A program made the translations under genes and the position numbers. From Halomicrococcus gelatinilyticus (GTDB lineage: Archaea > Halobacteriota > Halobacteria > Halobacteriales > Haladaptataceae): 64,000 bases of DNA. The stretch spans positions 496,001 to 560,000 of the forward strand of contig CP100465.1 of assembly GCA_024227995.1 (NCBI GenBank), read 5' to 3'. Shown here one piece after another: positions 24,706-32,684 of this stretch (position 1 is the stretch's first letter; the number at the start of each line of letters is the position of its first letter). The notes under the pieces were generated by a model that had not been told where the DNA came from, did not search any database, and saw nothing but the letters and a program-made list of their open reading frames with translations.

Positions 24706-24930
24706 TTAGCTCGGTTCGACCTTCCAGGTGGTCGACCGGGCCCGCCCCCACTTCTCTATCTCCATCTCGTCGGCTTTCTCGGCCAGTCTCGGAAGCCGTA
24801 CCCCCACCTGCTTCGAGGAAAGACCGAGGTGCTCCGCGATGTTCTTGGCGCGGAAGTATCGCTCGCCTGCCGCGACGCTTTCGCTCAGGAACTCGAGGAT
24901 GCGCCGTTCCTCGTCGGTGAAGTCAGTCAT
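24706..24930 (-). CDS. Winged-helix DNA-binding protein, 74 aa
   Basis: Single winged-helix domain: EERRILEFLSESVAAGERYFRAKNIAEHLGLSSKQVGVRLPRLAEK, followed by a short beta wing (ARSTTWKVEPS). The style matches a conserved haloarchaeal family (I believe DUF7123). It is probably a transcription regulator or chromatin-associated factor; no ligand domain is present. Confidence 0.8.
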   Translation of the reverse strand: MTDFTDEERRILEFLSESVAAGERYFRAKNIAEHLGLSSKQVGVRLPRLAEKADEMEIEKWGRARSTTWKVEPS

Positions 24931-24999
24931 CCTCGTGCGGGAGTAGGCGCTTCACCGTATTAACCTCTGTCGCCGTTCCCGGCAAGTGACGATTTACTG

Positions 25000-25188
25000 T
25001 CAGTCCCAGTAGAGGTGGGTCGCCGCGACCGCGAGCACGCCGGCGACGACGGCACCGGCGAAGCCCCACGCCGCCATTTCACTGCCCGGTGTGACGAACG
25101 TCACCGCGCTCGCGCCGATGGCCACGAGCGTGAACAGCACGGTGAGACCGACCCCTTTGTCCGACCCGACTGTCTGATTTCCTGCCAT
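25000..25188 (-). CDS. Small two-helix membrane protein
   Basis: A 62-aa protein with two predicted transmembrane helices (VGLTVLFTLVAIGASAVTFV and AAWGFAGAVVAGVLAVAATHLYW). No domain is recognised with certainty; it resembles a conserved haloarchaeal short membrane family. Confidence 0.7.
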   Translation of the reverse strand: MAGNQTVGSDKGVGLTVLFTLVAIGASAVTFVTPGSEMAAWGFAGAVVAGVLAVAATHLYWD

Positions 25189-25296
25189 ACCCGGCCGTTC
25201 TGCCAGGCGGAACTTAGTTCATTCTACTCGCGAGTACCGACGCGGACGGCATCCCGATGTCGAGAGGTTTTTTGTTCGGTCGGTGAACTGGCACAC

Positions 25297-26541
25297 ATGG
25301 TAAGCGACGGCATCAAGGCGGCGTTTCCGTCCGGCAAGCGAGCGTTGCTCGTTCCGGTCGGACTGCTCGCGGTCCTGATAGCGGGCGGGTTCATCACCGG
25401 CGTGCTCGGTGCGCCACACGTCGTCGGCGTCGACAACGAGTTCGGCGAGACGAGTCAGAACACGACGAACGTCACAACAGCGCTCGTGGTCGGGAACCCG
25501 AACCCGGTCGGCGTGAGACTGGGGTCGACCTCGGTGGACTACACCGTCGCGATGAACGGCGTCACGCTCGCGTCCGGCGGGACGGACGACGTCGCGCTCG
25601 AGCAGGGGAACACCACGCTCCGGTTCGCCACGGCGATGCAGAACGAGAAGATTCCGGCGTGGTGGGTCACCCACGTCCGCAACGACGAGACCTCGACGCT
25701 CCAGCTCGACGCGACGGTCCGCTCGTCGCTGGTCGACCGGTCGGTGAGCGTCCCCTACCAGAAGAGCGTCGAGACCGACGTCATCGGCCAGTTCAACTCG
25801 ACGGAACCGCGTCCGGTGAACGCCGACGCGCCGCTCGTCTCCGACCCGGTGCTGTACGTCAACGAGACGAGCGCCAACTGGGGCCGGGTGACCCGGTCCG
25901 AGACGCCGATCCGGACGCGGATGCGCGTCTACAATCCAAAGCCCGTCCCCTACACCGTGACGGAGGTCGGGTACGAGATGACGATGAACGACGTGACGGT
26001 CGGCGAGGGGACGACCGACCGGGCGCACGTCGTCGCGCCGAAGTCGTCCGAGACGGTCGAGATGCGGACCGTCATCCGCAACGAGCGACTCGACGAGTGG
26101 TGGGTCAGCCACGTCGAGAACGACCAGGTGACGGACCTCCGCATCGAGTTCTACGCCAGGCTCGAACTCCCGACCGGCGAAACGATCCGCGTCCCCCTCC
26201 GCGGCGTCGACTACACGAAGCGCGTCGAGACGCACCTCTTCGAGAACGACTCCGCCGAGGGGACGCTGGAGGAGACGGCGGGAACCGGCGACGGCGCAGG
26301 GACGGGTGACGACGCCGGGGCGAGCGGCGATGCAGGAGCGACCGACGGCACCACGTCGGACGGTAGCGACGGGACCCGGACGAGCGGTACGACTGACGGC
26401 ACCGTGACGACGGACGACGACGGAACGACCGCCAGTAGCACGACGACGGAGGGCGGTGAGACGACCACCGACGACGGCGGCCTCCTCGGCGCGACGACGG
26501 ACGACGGATTCCTGGCGCGACCGTCCGACACCGGTCGCTGA
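25297..26541 (+). CDS. Membrane-anchored tandem WHy/LEA-2 domain protein
   Basis: The 414-aa protein has an N-terminal signal anchor (ALLVPVGLLAVLIAGGFITGVLG) followed by two similar domains (about residues 45-165 and 180-310). Each has a VYNPNPV/NPKPVPYTV-type strand and a matching WWV(T/S)HV(R/E)NDE/Q segment, the pattern of WHy (water stress and hypersensitive response) domains. A ~100-residue Asp/Gly/Thr tail forms the C-terminus. The outward domains probably lie between membrane and S-layer; archaeal WHy proteins are linked to desiccation tolerance, though this role is inferred. The ATG at 25297 is chosen so that the signal anchor is terminal. Confidence 0.82.
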   Translation: MVSDGIKAAFPSGKRALLVPVGLLAVLIAGGFITGVLGAPHVVGVDNEFGETSQNTTNVTTALVVGNPNPVGVRLGSTSVDYTVAMNGVTLASGGTDDVALEQGNTTLRFATAMQNEKIPAWWVTHVRNDETSTLQLDATVRSSLVDRSVSVPYQKSVETDVIGQFNSTEPRPVNADAPLVSDPVLYVNETSANWGRVTRSETPIRTRMRVYNPKPVPYTVTEVGYEMTMNDVTVGEGTTDRAHVVAPKSSETVEMRTVIRNERLDEWWVSHVENDQVTDLRIEFYARLELPTGETIRVPLRGVDYTKRVETHLFENDSAEGTLEETAGTGDGAGTGDDAGASGDAGATDGTTSDGSDGTRTSGTTDGTVTTDDDGTTASSTTTEGGETTTDDGGLLGATTDDGFLARPSDTGR

Positions 26542-26686
26542 CTGGGGTTCGCACGCTGAACGGTACCGTACCCGGCACGTCGCGGCGGACCTCCGCCGCT
26601 GCTTTCCTTCGGACGCGATGGACGGCTTCCGGCACGACTGTCCGCCGACCCGCACGCATTTAGCCCGGGGTGTCCAACGCATCCCC

Positions 26687-27751
26687 ATGCGAATCGGCGT
26701 GGTCGTCAACCCCATCGCTGGCATGGGTGGGCGCGTCGGCCTGAAGGGCACGGACGGCAAGGTCGAGGAGGCGCGCGAACGCGGCGCAGAACCGCGCGCA
26801 CCGGACCGGGCGGTCGCCGCGCTGGAGGCCCTCCGGGACCGGGCTCCGGACACCGAGGTCCTGACGTACGGCGGTGCGATGGGAGAGTCGGCGGCACGGA
26901 GCGCGGGGTTCGACCCGGCGGTCGTGGGCGAACCGGCGAGCGAGGAGACGACCGCCGCGGACACGCGCGCGGCGGTCCGGTCGCTGGTCGACGAAGGGGT
27001 CGACCTCGTGCTGTTCGTGGGCGGCGACGGGACGGCCGTCGACGTTGCCGAGGTGCTGGACGACCTCGGGACGGACGTCCCGATGCTCGGCGTGCCGGCC
27101 GGAGTGAAGGTCTACTCGGCGGTGTTCGCGGTGACCCCGGAGACCGCGGGCCGCGTCGCGGCCGAGTTCACGCGGGTCGAGCGGCGCGAGGTGAACGACA
27201 TCGACGAGGACGCCTACCGCGAGGGAGAGGTCCGCTCGGAACTCGAGGCCGTGGCGCGCGTACCGGTCGCCGACGGCCTCCAGTCGAGCAAGCAACTCGG
27301 TGGCGGGACCGTCGAGAGCCTGGCGGCGGGGGTCGCCGAGGAGACGACGGCCGGCGTCACCTACGTGTTCGGGCCGGGAGGGACGGTCGGTGCCATCGAG
27401 GCGGAACTCGGAGTCGAGGGAACCCCGCTCGGGGTCGACGTGTGGCGCGACGGCGAGGTGCTCGTCCACGACGCGAGCGAGGCGGAGATACTGGACCACC
27501 TCGGCGAGCGGAACGTGGTCGTAGTCTCGCCGATCGGCGGCCAGGGGTTCGTCTTCGGGCGCGGCAACGACCAGATATCGCCCGCCGTGCTCCGCCGGTC
27601 GGAGGTGGAGATCGTGGCCACGAAGTCGAAGCTCGACGGCGTGGGCGTGCTCCGGGTCGACACCGGCGACGCCGAGGTCGACGAGTCGCTGCGCGGCTGG
27701 CAGAAGGTCCGCGTCGGCCGGTTCGAGCGGCGGATGATGAAGGTCGAGTAG
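26687..27751 (+). CDS. ATP-NAD kinase-like (AcoX-type) protein
   Basis: The 354-aa protein shows the NAD kinase/diacylglycerol kinase fold: VVVNPIAGMGGRVGLKG at the start, a GGDGT motif (LVLFVGGDGTAVD), GVPAGVKVYSAVFAVTP, and a C-terminal SPIGGQGFVFGRGNDQISP. It belongs to the AcoX/PpnK-like group, distinct from the classic archaeal NAD kinase, so the true substrate is uncertain. A TTTAG box 29 nt before the ATG favours a leaderless start at 26687. Confidence 0.85.
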   Translation: MRIGVVVNPIAGMGGRVGLKGTDGKVEEARERGAEPRAPDRAVAALEALRDRAPDTEVLTYGGAMGESAARSAGFDPAVVGEPASEETTAADTRAAVRSLVDEGVDLVLFVGGDGTAVDVAEVLDDLGTDVPMLGVPAGVKVYSAVFAVTPETAGRVAAEFTRVERREVNDIDEDAYREGEVRSELEAVARVPVADGLQSSKQLGGGTVESLAAGVAEETTAGVTYVFGPGGTVGAIEAELGVEGTPLGVDVWRDGEVLVHDASEAEILDHLGERNVVVVSPIGGQGFVFGRGNDQISPAVLRRSEVEIVATKSKLDGVGVLRVDTGDAEVDESLRGWQKVRVGRFERRMMKVE

Positions 27752-27845
27752 CGGCGATGCGTGGCGTCTCGAACCCCCGTACGACGGTCTGGTGACATTT
27801 AGTGGCATAGGGAGACATTTAATGCTGGGCGCGTGAACTAAGGGT

Positions 27846-28874
27846 ATGGAAACGCGAAAGGTGCAGCGGCTCGGTCCGTCGACGCTGGCGATGACCCTCC
27901 CAGCCGAGTGGGCCTCGGAACACGACGTCGAGAAGGGAGACGAGGTCTCGTTGCGGGTCAGCGGCAAGGGTTCGCTGACGGTGCTCCCGGAGTCGGCACA
28001 CGGCGAAGAGACGGAGGCGAAGATCCACACCGAACAACTGGACGCGGCCGCGGTCGAGCGTGCGATCGTCGCCCAGTACGTGCTCGGACGCCGGGTCATC
28101 CACGTCGAGAGCGACGACGCACTCGACAGCAGCCACATCAACGCCGTCTACAACGCGGAGACGCAGCTGATGGGGCTCGGCGTCATCGAGGAGACCCCCG
28201 AGAGCATCGCCATCCGGTGTTCGGTCGACCCGGAGGACTTCGACCTGGACAACCTGCTCGAACGACTGGAGAACACCGGCAGCACCATGCGGAGCGAGGC
28301 CGTCAAGGCGCTCGCGCACGGCAATCCCGACCTCGCCCAGCGGGCCCTGAACCGCGAGCGGCAGGCGAACAAGATTTTCGTCCTGCTCCTGCGACTCATC
28401 TTCACCGCACACGAGAACCCGACGCTGGCCCGGGCCGTCGGTCTGGACAGCGGCTTCCCGCTCATCGGCTACCGCTCCATCGCGAAGAACCTCGAACTCA
28501 CCGCCGACAACGCGGAGGACATCGCGGACATCGTCCTCGAGGCCGACGGACACACCCTCGACGTCGACCAGGCGACGATGCGCCGCATCCGGGAGTTCAC
28601 GGACCAGGTCGACGAGATGACGGCACAGGCCGTCGAAGCGGCCGTCGAGCGGGACTACGACAAGACGCTGGCGGTCCGCCGGCAGTTCCACGAACTCGGC
28701 GACCGCGAGAGCGACATCCTGAGCGACCTGCCGGAGATGGACAACGAAGACCTCCTCCGCGTCCGGGACGTGCTCGTCAGCCTCCAGCAGACGGCCCAGT
28801 ACGCCATGCGGAACGCGGAGATCGCGGCGAACCTGGCGCTCAACGAGGAGAGCGTCCACACGACGATCAACTGA
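27846..28874 (+). CDS. PhoU-like phosphate regulator with AbrB-type N-terminus
   Basis: The 342-aa protein has a SpoVT/AbrB-like DNA-binding domain at residues ~1-50 (RKVQRLGPSTLAMTLPAEWA; VEKGDEVSL), a middle domain, and two PhoU-like three-helix bundles (e.g. MRRIREFTDQVDEMTAQA; VRDVLVSLQQTAQYAMRNAE). Haloarchaeal PhoU proteins of this form are thought to regulate phosphate uptake (pst) genes. No pst transporter gene is adjacent here, so the target is elsewhere. Confidence 0.88.
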   Translation: METRKVQRLGPSTLAMTLPAEWASEHDVEKGDEVSLRVSGKGSLTVLPESAHGEETEAKIHTEQLDAAAVERAIVAQYVLGRRVIHVESDDALDSSHINAVYNAETQLMGLGVIEETPESIAIRCSVDPEDFDLDNLLERLENTGSTMRSEAVKALAHGNPDLAQRALNRERQANKIFVLLLRLIFTAHENPTLARAVGLDSGFPLIGYRSIAKNLELTADNAEDIADIVLEADGHTLDVDQATMRRIREFTDQVDEMTAQAVEAAVERDYDKTLAVRRQFHELGDRESDILSDLPEMDNEDLLRVRDVLVSLQQTAQYAMRNAEIAANLALNEESVHTTIN

Positions 28875-29155
28875 TTCTCCTGCGGTCGCCGCCGCCACGG
28901 TCGGTCGCTCTCACCGTTTTCCGCCGGGTACCGTCGCCCGTTCGGCGATATCGCCACGCTGGCGACGACAGCAGTCGCCCGGTCCAGAGCGGCGGCGGTG
29001 ACACCCGGTCGTCGGACCGGACGAGTCACGAACGGTGCCTACGGAGCCGGAGGCGACGCTACGGAGCAAGAGTGGCTACAGTCGAAAATCGAACGAACCG
29101 CCAGTTTCGACGTCGAATCCCAGCAGGTGGTCCGGGGACCGCTCGTGGTGGACGG

Positions 29156-30370
29156 TCAGGCGAACGTCTTCGAGACGTCCTCGTCCTCGTCCTCGTTCTC
29201 GATCTTCTCCTTGGCGTCGAGGAAGTCCTGCATCCGGATCTCGGTGCGGTCGTCGCGGATGGCGAACATGCCCGCCTCGGTGCAGATGGCCTTGACGTCG
29301 GCACCGCTGGCCTCCTCGCTTTCGCGTGCGAGCTGCTCGTAGTCGACGTCGTCGGCGACGTTCATGTCGCGGGTGTGGATGCGGTAGATCTGCTCGCGGC
29401 CCTCGACGTCGGGCGTCGGGACCTCGATGAGGCGGTCGAAGCGCCCGGGGCGGAGGATGGCGCGGTCGAGCATGTCGAAGCGGTTGGTGGCGGCGATGAT
29501 GCGGATCTCGCCGCGGTCCTCGAAGCCGTCCATCTCCGAGAGCAACTGCATCATCGTCCGCTGGACCTCCGCGTCGCCCGAGGTCTTCGAGTCCGTCCGC
29601 TTGCTCGCGATGGCGTCGATCTCGTCGATGAAGATCACGGCGGGTTCGTGCTCGCGGGCGACCTGGAACAGGTCGCGCACGAGCTTCGCGCCCTCGCCGA
29701 TGAACTTGTGGACGAGTTCGGAGCCGGCCATCTTGATGAAGGTGGCGTCGGTCTGGTTGGCGACGGCCTTGGCCAACATCGTCTTGCCCGTCCCCGGCGG
29801 GCCGTACAGCAGCACCCCGCTCGGCGGCTCGATGCCGACCTCGCCGAACATGTCGGGGTTCTCCAGGGGCATCTCGACGGTCTCGCGGACTTCCTGCATC
29901 TGGTCCTCGAGACCGCCGATGTCCTCGTAGGTGACCTCGGGACTCCGGGTCACCTGCATCACGCGGGCACGGACGTCGGTCTCGTCTTCGAGAGTCTTGA
30001 CGATGGAGAGGGAGTTGTTCACCGCGACCCGGTCGTCGGGCTCTATCTCCGACCGCATCTCGTCGGTCACCTCGGTGACCGCCTCCTGGTTGTTTCCGTG
30101 CTGCTTGATGATGACGCCTTCGTCGGTGAGCTCCTGGACGGTGGCGACGAACAGCGGCGACTGCTTGAGCTTCTTGTTCTCGTGGGTGAGCCGCTCCAGC
30201 TTCTGCTGGTACTTGTTGTTCTCCGCGTTCGCGTCGAGGAGCTTGTCGCGCATCTCCTCGTTCTGGGATTCGAGGACCTCGAGGCGCTCCTGAAGTGCCT
30301 CGATCTTCTCCTGCTGGGACGCGCTCTCCTCGTCGTACGGGAGATCGACGTCATCCACAGTATCAGTCAT
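29156..30370 (-). CDS. pan: Proteasome-activating nucleotidase (PAN)
   Basis: The 404-aa AAA+ unfoldase feeds substrates into the 20S proteasome. It has an N-terminal coiled coil (residues ~15-70), an OB domain, Walker A GPPGTGKT, pore loop KFIGEG, Walker [11 protein letters not shown] and second region of homology RPGRFDR. The C-terminal residues are KTFA rather than a clear hydrophobic-Tyr-X (HbYX) tail. A perfect TCTTAAGA box (30393-30400) sits 23 nt before the ATG. Proteasome alpha is encoded 13 kb away at 15253-15996. Confidence 0.97.
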   Translation of the reverse strand: MTDTVDDVDLPYDEESASQQEKIEALQERLEVLESQNEEMRDKLLDANAENNKYQQKLERLTHENKKLKQSPLFVATVQELTDEGVIIKQHGNNQEAVTEVTDEMRSEIEPDDRVAVNNSLSIVKTLEDETDVRARVMQVTRSPEVTYEDIGGLEDQMQEVRETVEMPLENPDMFGEVGIEPPSGVLLYGPPGTGKTMLAKAVANQTDATFIKMAGSELVHKFIGEGAKLVRDLFQVAREHEPAVIFIDEIDAIASKRTDSKTSGDAEVQRTMMQLLSEMDGFEDRGEIRIIAATNRFDMLDRAILRPGRFDRLIEVPTPDVEGREQIYRIHTRDMNVADDVDYEQLARESEEASGADVKAICTEAGMFAIRDDRTEIRMQDFLDAKEKIENEDEDEDVSKTFA

Positions 30371-30392
30371 CAGTTCCGGGTAAGTGCCTGTC

Positions 30393-30400
30393 TCTTAAGA
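30393..30400 (-). promoter_or_regulatory. TATA-like box for pan
   Basis: The palindromic TCTTAAGA lies 23 nt upstream of the pan ATG at 30370. Because it is symmetric it could also support rightward transcription, but the next + gene has its own A/T box near 30485. Confidence 0.5.
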
Positions 30401-30515
30401 GGCTTCGGGTGGTGTAAGCCTCGCGTCATACGCCGACCGACCGGGCTGATAGATGTTTGCCAGTAATAAATTCGAACAGGAAATATTATTACGCTGTATC
30501 CAAAAGCTGGACGTG

Positions 30516-30806
30516 ATGAGCGCTACCGAGCTTTCCGGGACGGAGGAAACGAGCCTGACGGACGACGACGTGGTAGAGACGATACGGGAACTGCCCCCGA
30601 GTGCGAAACTCGTCGCCAAGGTGCTGGAGTACGACGGGACGCTGACCCAGACTGAACTCGCCGAGGAGACCCTGCTTCCGCCGCGCACCGTCCGCTACGC
30701 ACTGAACCGCCTCGAGGACCGTGACCTGGTCGACTCGCGGTTCTCGTTCGCCGACGCCCGCAAGCGCATCTACGCTCTCGATCTCGACGACCGCCAGGCG
30801 GAATAG
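30516..30806 (+). CDS. MarR/TrmB-like winged-helix regulator
   Basis: The 96-aa protein has an acidic N-terminus, then a winged helix: PPSAKLVAKVLEYDGTLTQTELAEETLLPPRTVRYALNRLEDRDLV, and a beta wing DARKRIYAL. No ligand domain is present. The ATG at 30516 is supported by an AATATTATTA box about 30 nt upstream; a further ATG at 30453 is in frame but lies in the promoter region. Divergent from pan. Confidence 0.82.
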   Translation: MSATELSGTEETSLTDDDVVETIRELPPSAKLVAKVLEYDGTLTQTELAEETLLPPRTVRYALNRLEDRDLVDSRFSFADARKRIYALDLDDRQAE

Positions 30807-30821
30807 CTCGCGACCGAACAC

Positions 30822-30899
30822 GGGGGCAGCCAATGGGCGGTCAGAGGGCAGTCAGGGGGCAGCCAATGGGCGGTCAGAGGGCAGTCAGGGGGCAGCCAG
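30822..30899. repeat. 33-bp tandem repeat (about 2.3 units)
   Basis: A 33-bp unit beginning GGGGGCAGCCAATGGGCGG recurs at 30822, 30855 and (partial) 30888, with identical sequence in the first two. It starts 15 nt after the stop of the winged-helix gene and occupies an otherwise gene-free interval (30807-31040). Confidence 0.9.
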
Positions 30900-31040
30900 G
30901 AGACTGTCACGCACGAACGACGGCAATTCTCCGACCTGGATTCGTGGACATGTCACCGGCGACTGTTACCGTTCCGAATGGTGCCGCGAGCGAAAGGGAT
31001 TTAATGTGTTAACGCATAGCAAGCGGCTGAGGCCAAGTCA

Positions 31041-31226
31041 ATGTCCGACAACGCCACCGAAGACGGAGAGTTGGACCGTGTCGACAGCGAGCTGCCGGCG
31101 TCCACCGAGCCGGCGAGCTCCGTCGAAACGTACGAGACGGAAGACGGCGTCGTATTCTACGACGCAGAGAATCCGCTTGGGTGGCTCAAGGCGTCCGCGA
31201 CGGTGACCCTGAAAGAGCACGTCTGA
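31041..31226 (+). CDS. Conserved small haloarchaeal protein, 61 aa
   Basis: A short acidic protein ending in ETEDGVVFYDAENPLGWLKASATVTLKEHV, a pattern I recognise from a conserved haloarchaeal family (possibly DUF7331). No TM helix, signal or catalytic motif. A GATTTAATG box lies about 45 nt upstream. Confidence 0.8.
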   Translation: MSDNATEDGELDRVDSELPASTEPASSVETYETEDGVVFYDAENPLGWLKASATVTLKEHV

Positions 31227-31271
31227 TAAGACACAGAACGTTTTTCCCTTCTCCGGCGGTTTCTCGAACCA

Positions 31272-31634
31272 GTGCTCGATAGATTCGACCCCGATGACGA
31301 GGGGTCGTCCGAACTTGCGGGCGGCCCGGAGGCCGACATGGTTCCGACCGTCGACGACCCCGCCGAAGGGCTCGAACCGTCTGCCCCGACAGTCGACGAC
31401 TACAGCGAGAAGGACGTTCCCCGGGAGCTGAAACACGAGTTCTGGTCCCAGGTCCTGCTGTTCAACGTCGCCCTGTTCGCGCTCAGCCTCGGGCTGATGT
31501 TCATCGGGTTCGAGAGCCGGTGGAGGGTCGGCGGTGGCCTCGTCGCGGTCGGCCTGTTCGCACTCGTCCGTGGGCTGAAACGCTATCGTGCCGTCAAGCG
31601 TGACCCCGACTGGGTCGACGACGGAGACGACTGA
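31272..31634 (+). CDS. Two-helix membrane protein with acidic N-terminus
   Basis: The 120-aa protein begins at GTG 31272. An acidic ~65-residue N-terminus is followed by two predicted helices (LLFNVALFALSLGLMFIG; VGGGLVAVGLFALVRGL) and a short acidic tail. The style matches a conserved haloarchaeal family (possibly DUF7322). It lies 45 nt after the preceding small gene, so they may share a transcript. Confidence 0.75.
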   Translation: MLDRFDPDDEGSSELAGGPEADMVPTVDDPAEGLEPSAPTVDDYSEKDVPRELKHEFWSQVLLFNVALFALSLGLMFIGFESRWRVGGGLVAVGLFALVRGLKRYRAVKRDPDWVDDGDD

Positions 31635-31674
31635 CTCCGGAAGGCCTAATCGCCTCTCGCCGTAACGTCGAGGT

Positions 31675-32103
31675 ATGCGAACCCTCCGGGACGAGTCGGG
31701 CCGGACGTACCTGCTTCTCAAGCGGTCCGACGAGTCGAGTCTCGTCCGCGACCCGCGAACCGGCGAGGAACGATACCTCGACAACGACCGTCTCGAACCA
31801 GCCGAGGGAACGTCCCCCCTGGAGACCGAGGCACTCGCCGTCCCCCCGGCGGTGCGACGGCTGCTGACTGCCTCGCGCGACGAGCGGTCGCTTGGCCTGT
31901 TGCTCCTCCTCGACGACCGCGGGCCGCTCCCGGTCCGTACCTTGCTCGACGCGGGCGACTACTGCGAGAGCGACCTCCACGGCCTGCTCGCGGAGTTCCG
32001 CGCGGCCGGCCTGGTCGAGGAGCGCCAGGTCGCCGGCGAACGCGGCTACGGCACGACCGAGGACGCGACCGCGGCGCTCGCCACGCTCACCGGTGGGGAC
32101 TGA
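31675..32103 (+). CDS. Conserved haloarchaeal protein with C-terminal winged-helix-like region
   Basis: A 142-aa soluble protein. The N-terminal part MRTLRDESGRTYLLLKRSDE and VRDPRTGEERYL form a beta-rich module; the C-terminal half (RSLGLLLLLDDRGPLPVRTLLDAGDYCESDLHGLLAEFRAAGLVEE) has a winged-helix look. Probably a DNA-binding or regulatory protein; the family is not named with certainty. Confidence 0.75.
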   Translation: MRTLRDESGRTYLLLKRSDESSLVRDPRTGEERYLDNDRLEPAEGTSPLETEALAVPPAVRRLLTASRDERSLGLLLLLDDRGPLPVRTLLDAGDYCESDLHGLLAEFRAAGLVEERQVAGERGYGTTEDATAALATLTGGD

Positions 32104-32142
32104 ATCCCGCCCCTTTTCCGATGCACCCCTGAAGTGACGTCC

Positions 32143-32652
32143 ATGCTGGAGCGAACGCGGTCGAGCCTCCACGCGGCGCTTCTCGTCGCGGTTCTCGGAG
32201 CCGCCGCGTGGCTCGCCGGACGCCCACTCCTGTTCCCCAGCCTCGGCCCGTCGGCGTTCGTCCTCGCCACCCGGCCCGACGGCGAGGAGAGCGACCCGGA
32301 GCGGGTCGTCCTCTCGCACGTCCTCGGCGTCGTCGCCGGCCTGTTCGCCTACCACCTGCTCGCACACGGCCACGTCGTGACGGAGGCGGTCCGACCCCTG
32401 TCTCCCCAGGGGTTCTGGCTCGCGGCGAGCAGCGTCGCCGCGATCGCGCTGACGGTCGAGGGCATGGAGTTCTTCGACGCCCGCCATCCGCCGGCCTGCG
32501 CGACCACGCTCATCGTCTCGCTCGGCCTGCTCTCCTCGGTCGTCGAGGGCCTGTTCGTCGTGGTCGCAGTCGTCGGGCTCGTCGCGGTCCAGGCCGTCGT
32601 CACTGCGTCGCCCGGACGGACGGGCGAGAAGGTAGTCGACCGGACGCGGTGA
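32143..32652 (+). CDS. HPP family integral membrane protein
   Basis: The 169-aa protein has four predicted helices and the diagnostic HPP motif in ARHPPACATTLIVSLG, preceded by FPSLGPSAFVLA. HPP proteins are implicated in nitrite transport in plants and cyanobacteria, but archaeal members lack tested function. The ATG at 32143 is preferred to a GTG three codons earlier. Confidence 0.85.
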   Translation: MLERTRSSLHAALLVAVLGAAAWLAGRPLLFPSLGPSAFVLATRPDGEESDPERVVLSHVLGVVAGLFAYHLLAHGHVVTEAVRPLSPQGFWLAASSVAAIALTVEGMEFFDARHPPACATTLIVSLGLLSSVVEGLFVVVAVVGLVAVQAVVTASPGRTGEKVVDRTR

Positions 32653-32684
32653 GGCGTCGACGACGGCAGTCGTGTCGAGACGGC

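Noticed and set aside
28875..29155. Gene between the PhoU-like gene and pan
   Set aside because: The 281-nt gap has only Arg/Ser/Pro-rich frames and no promoter-start pair; nothing can be supported.
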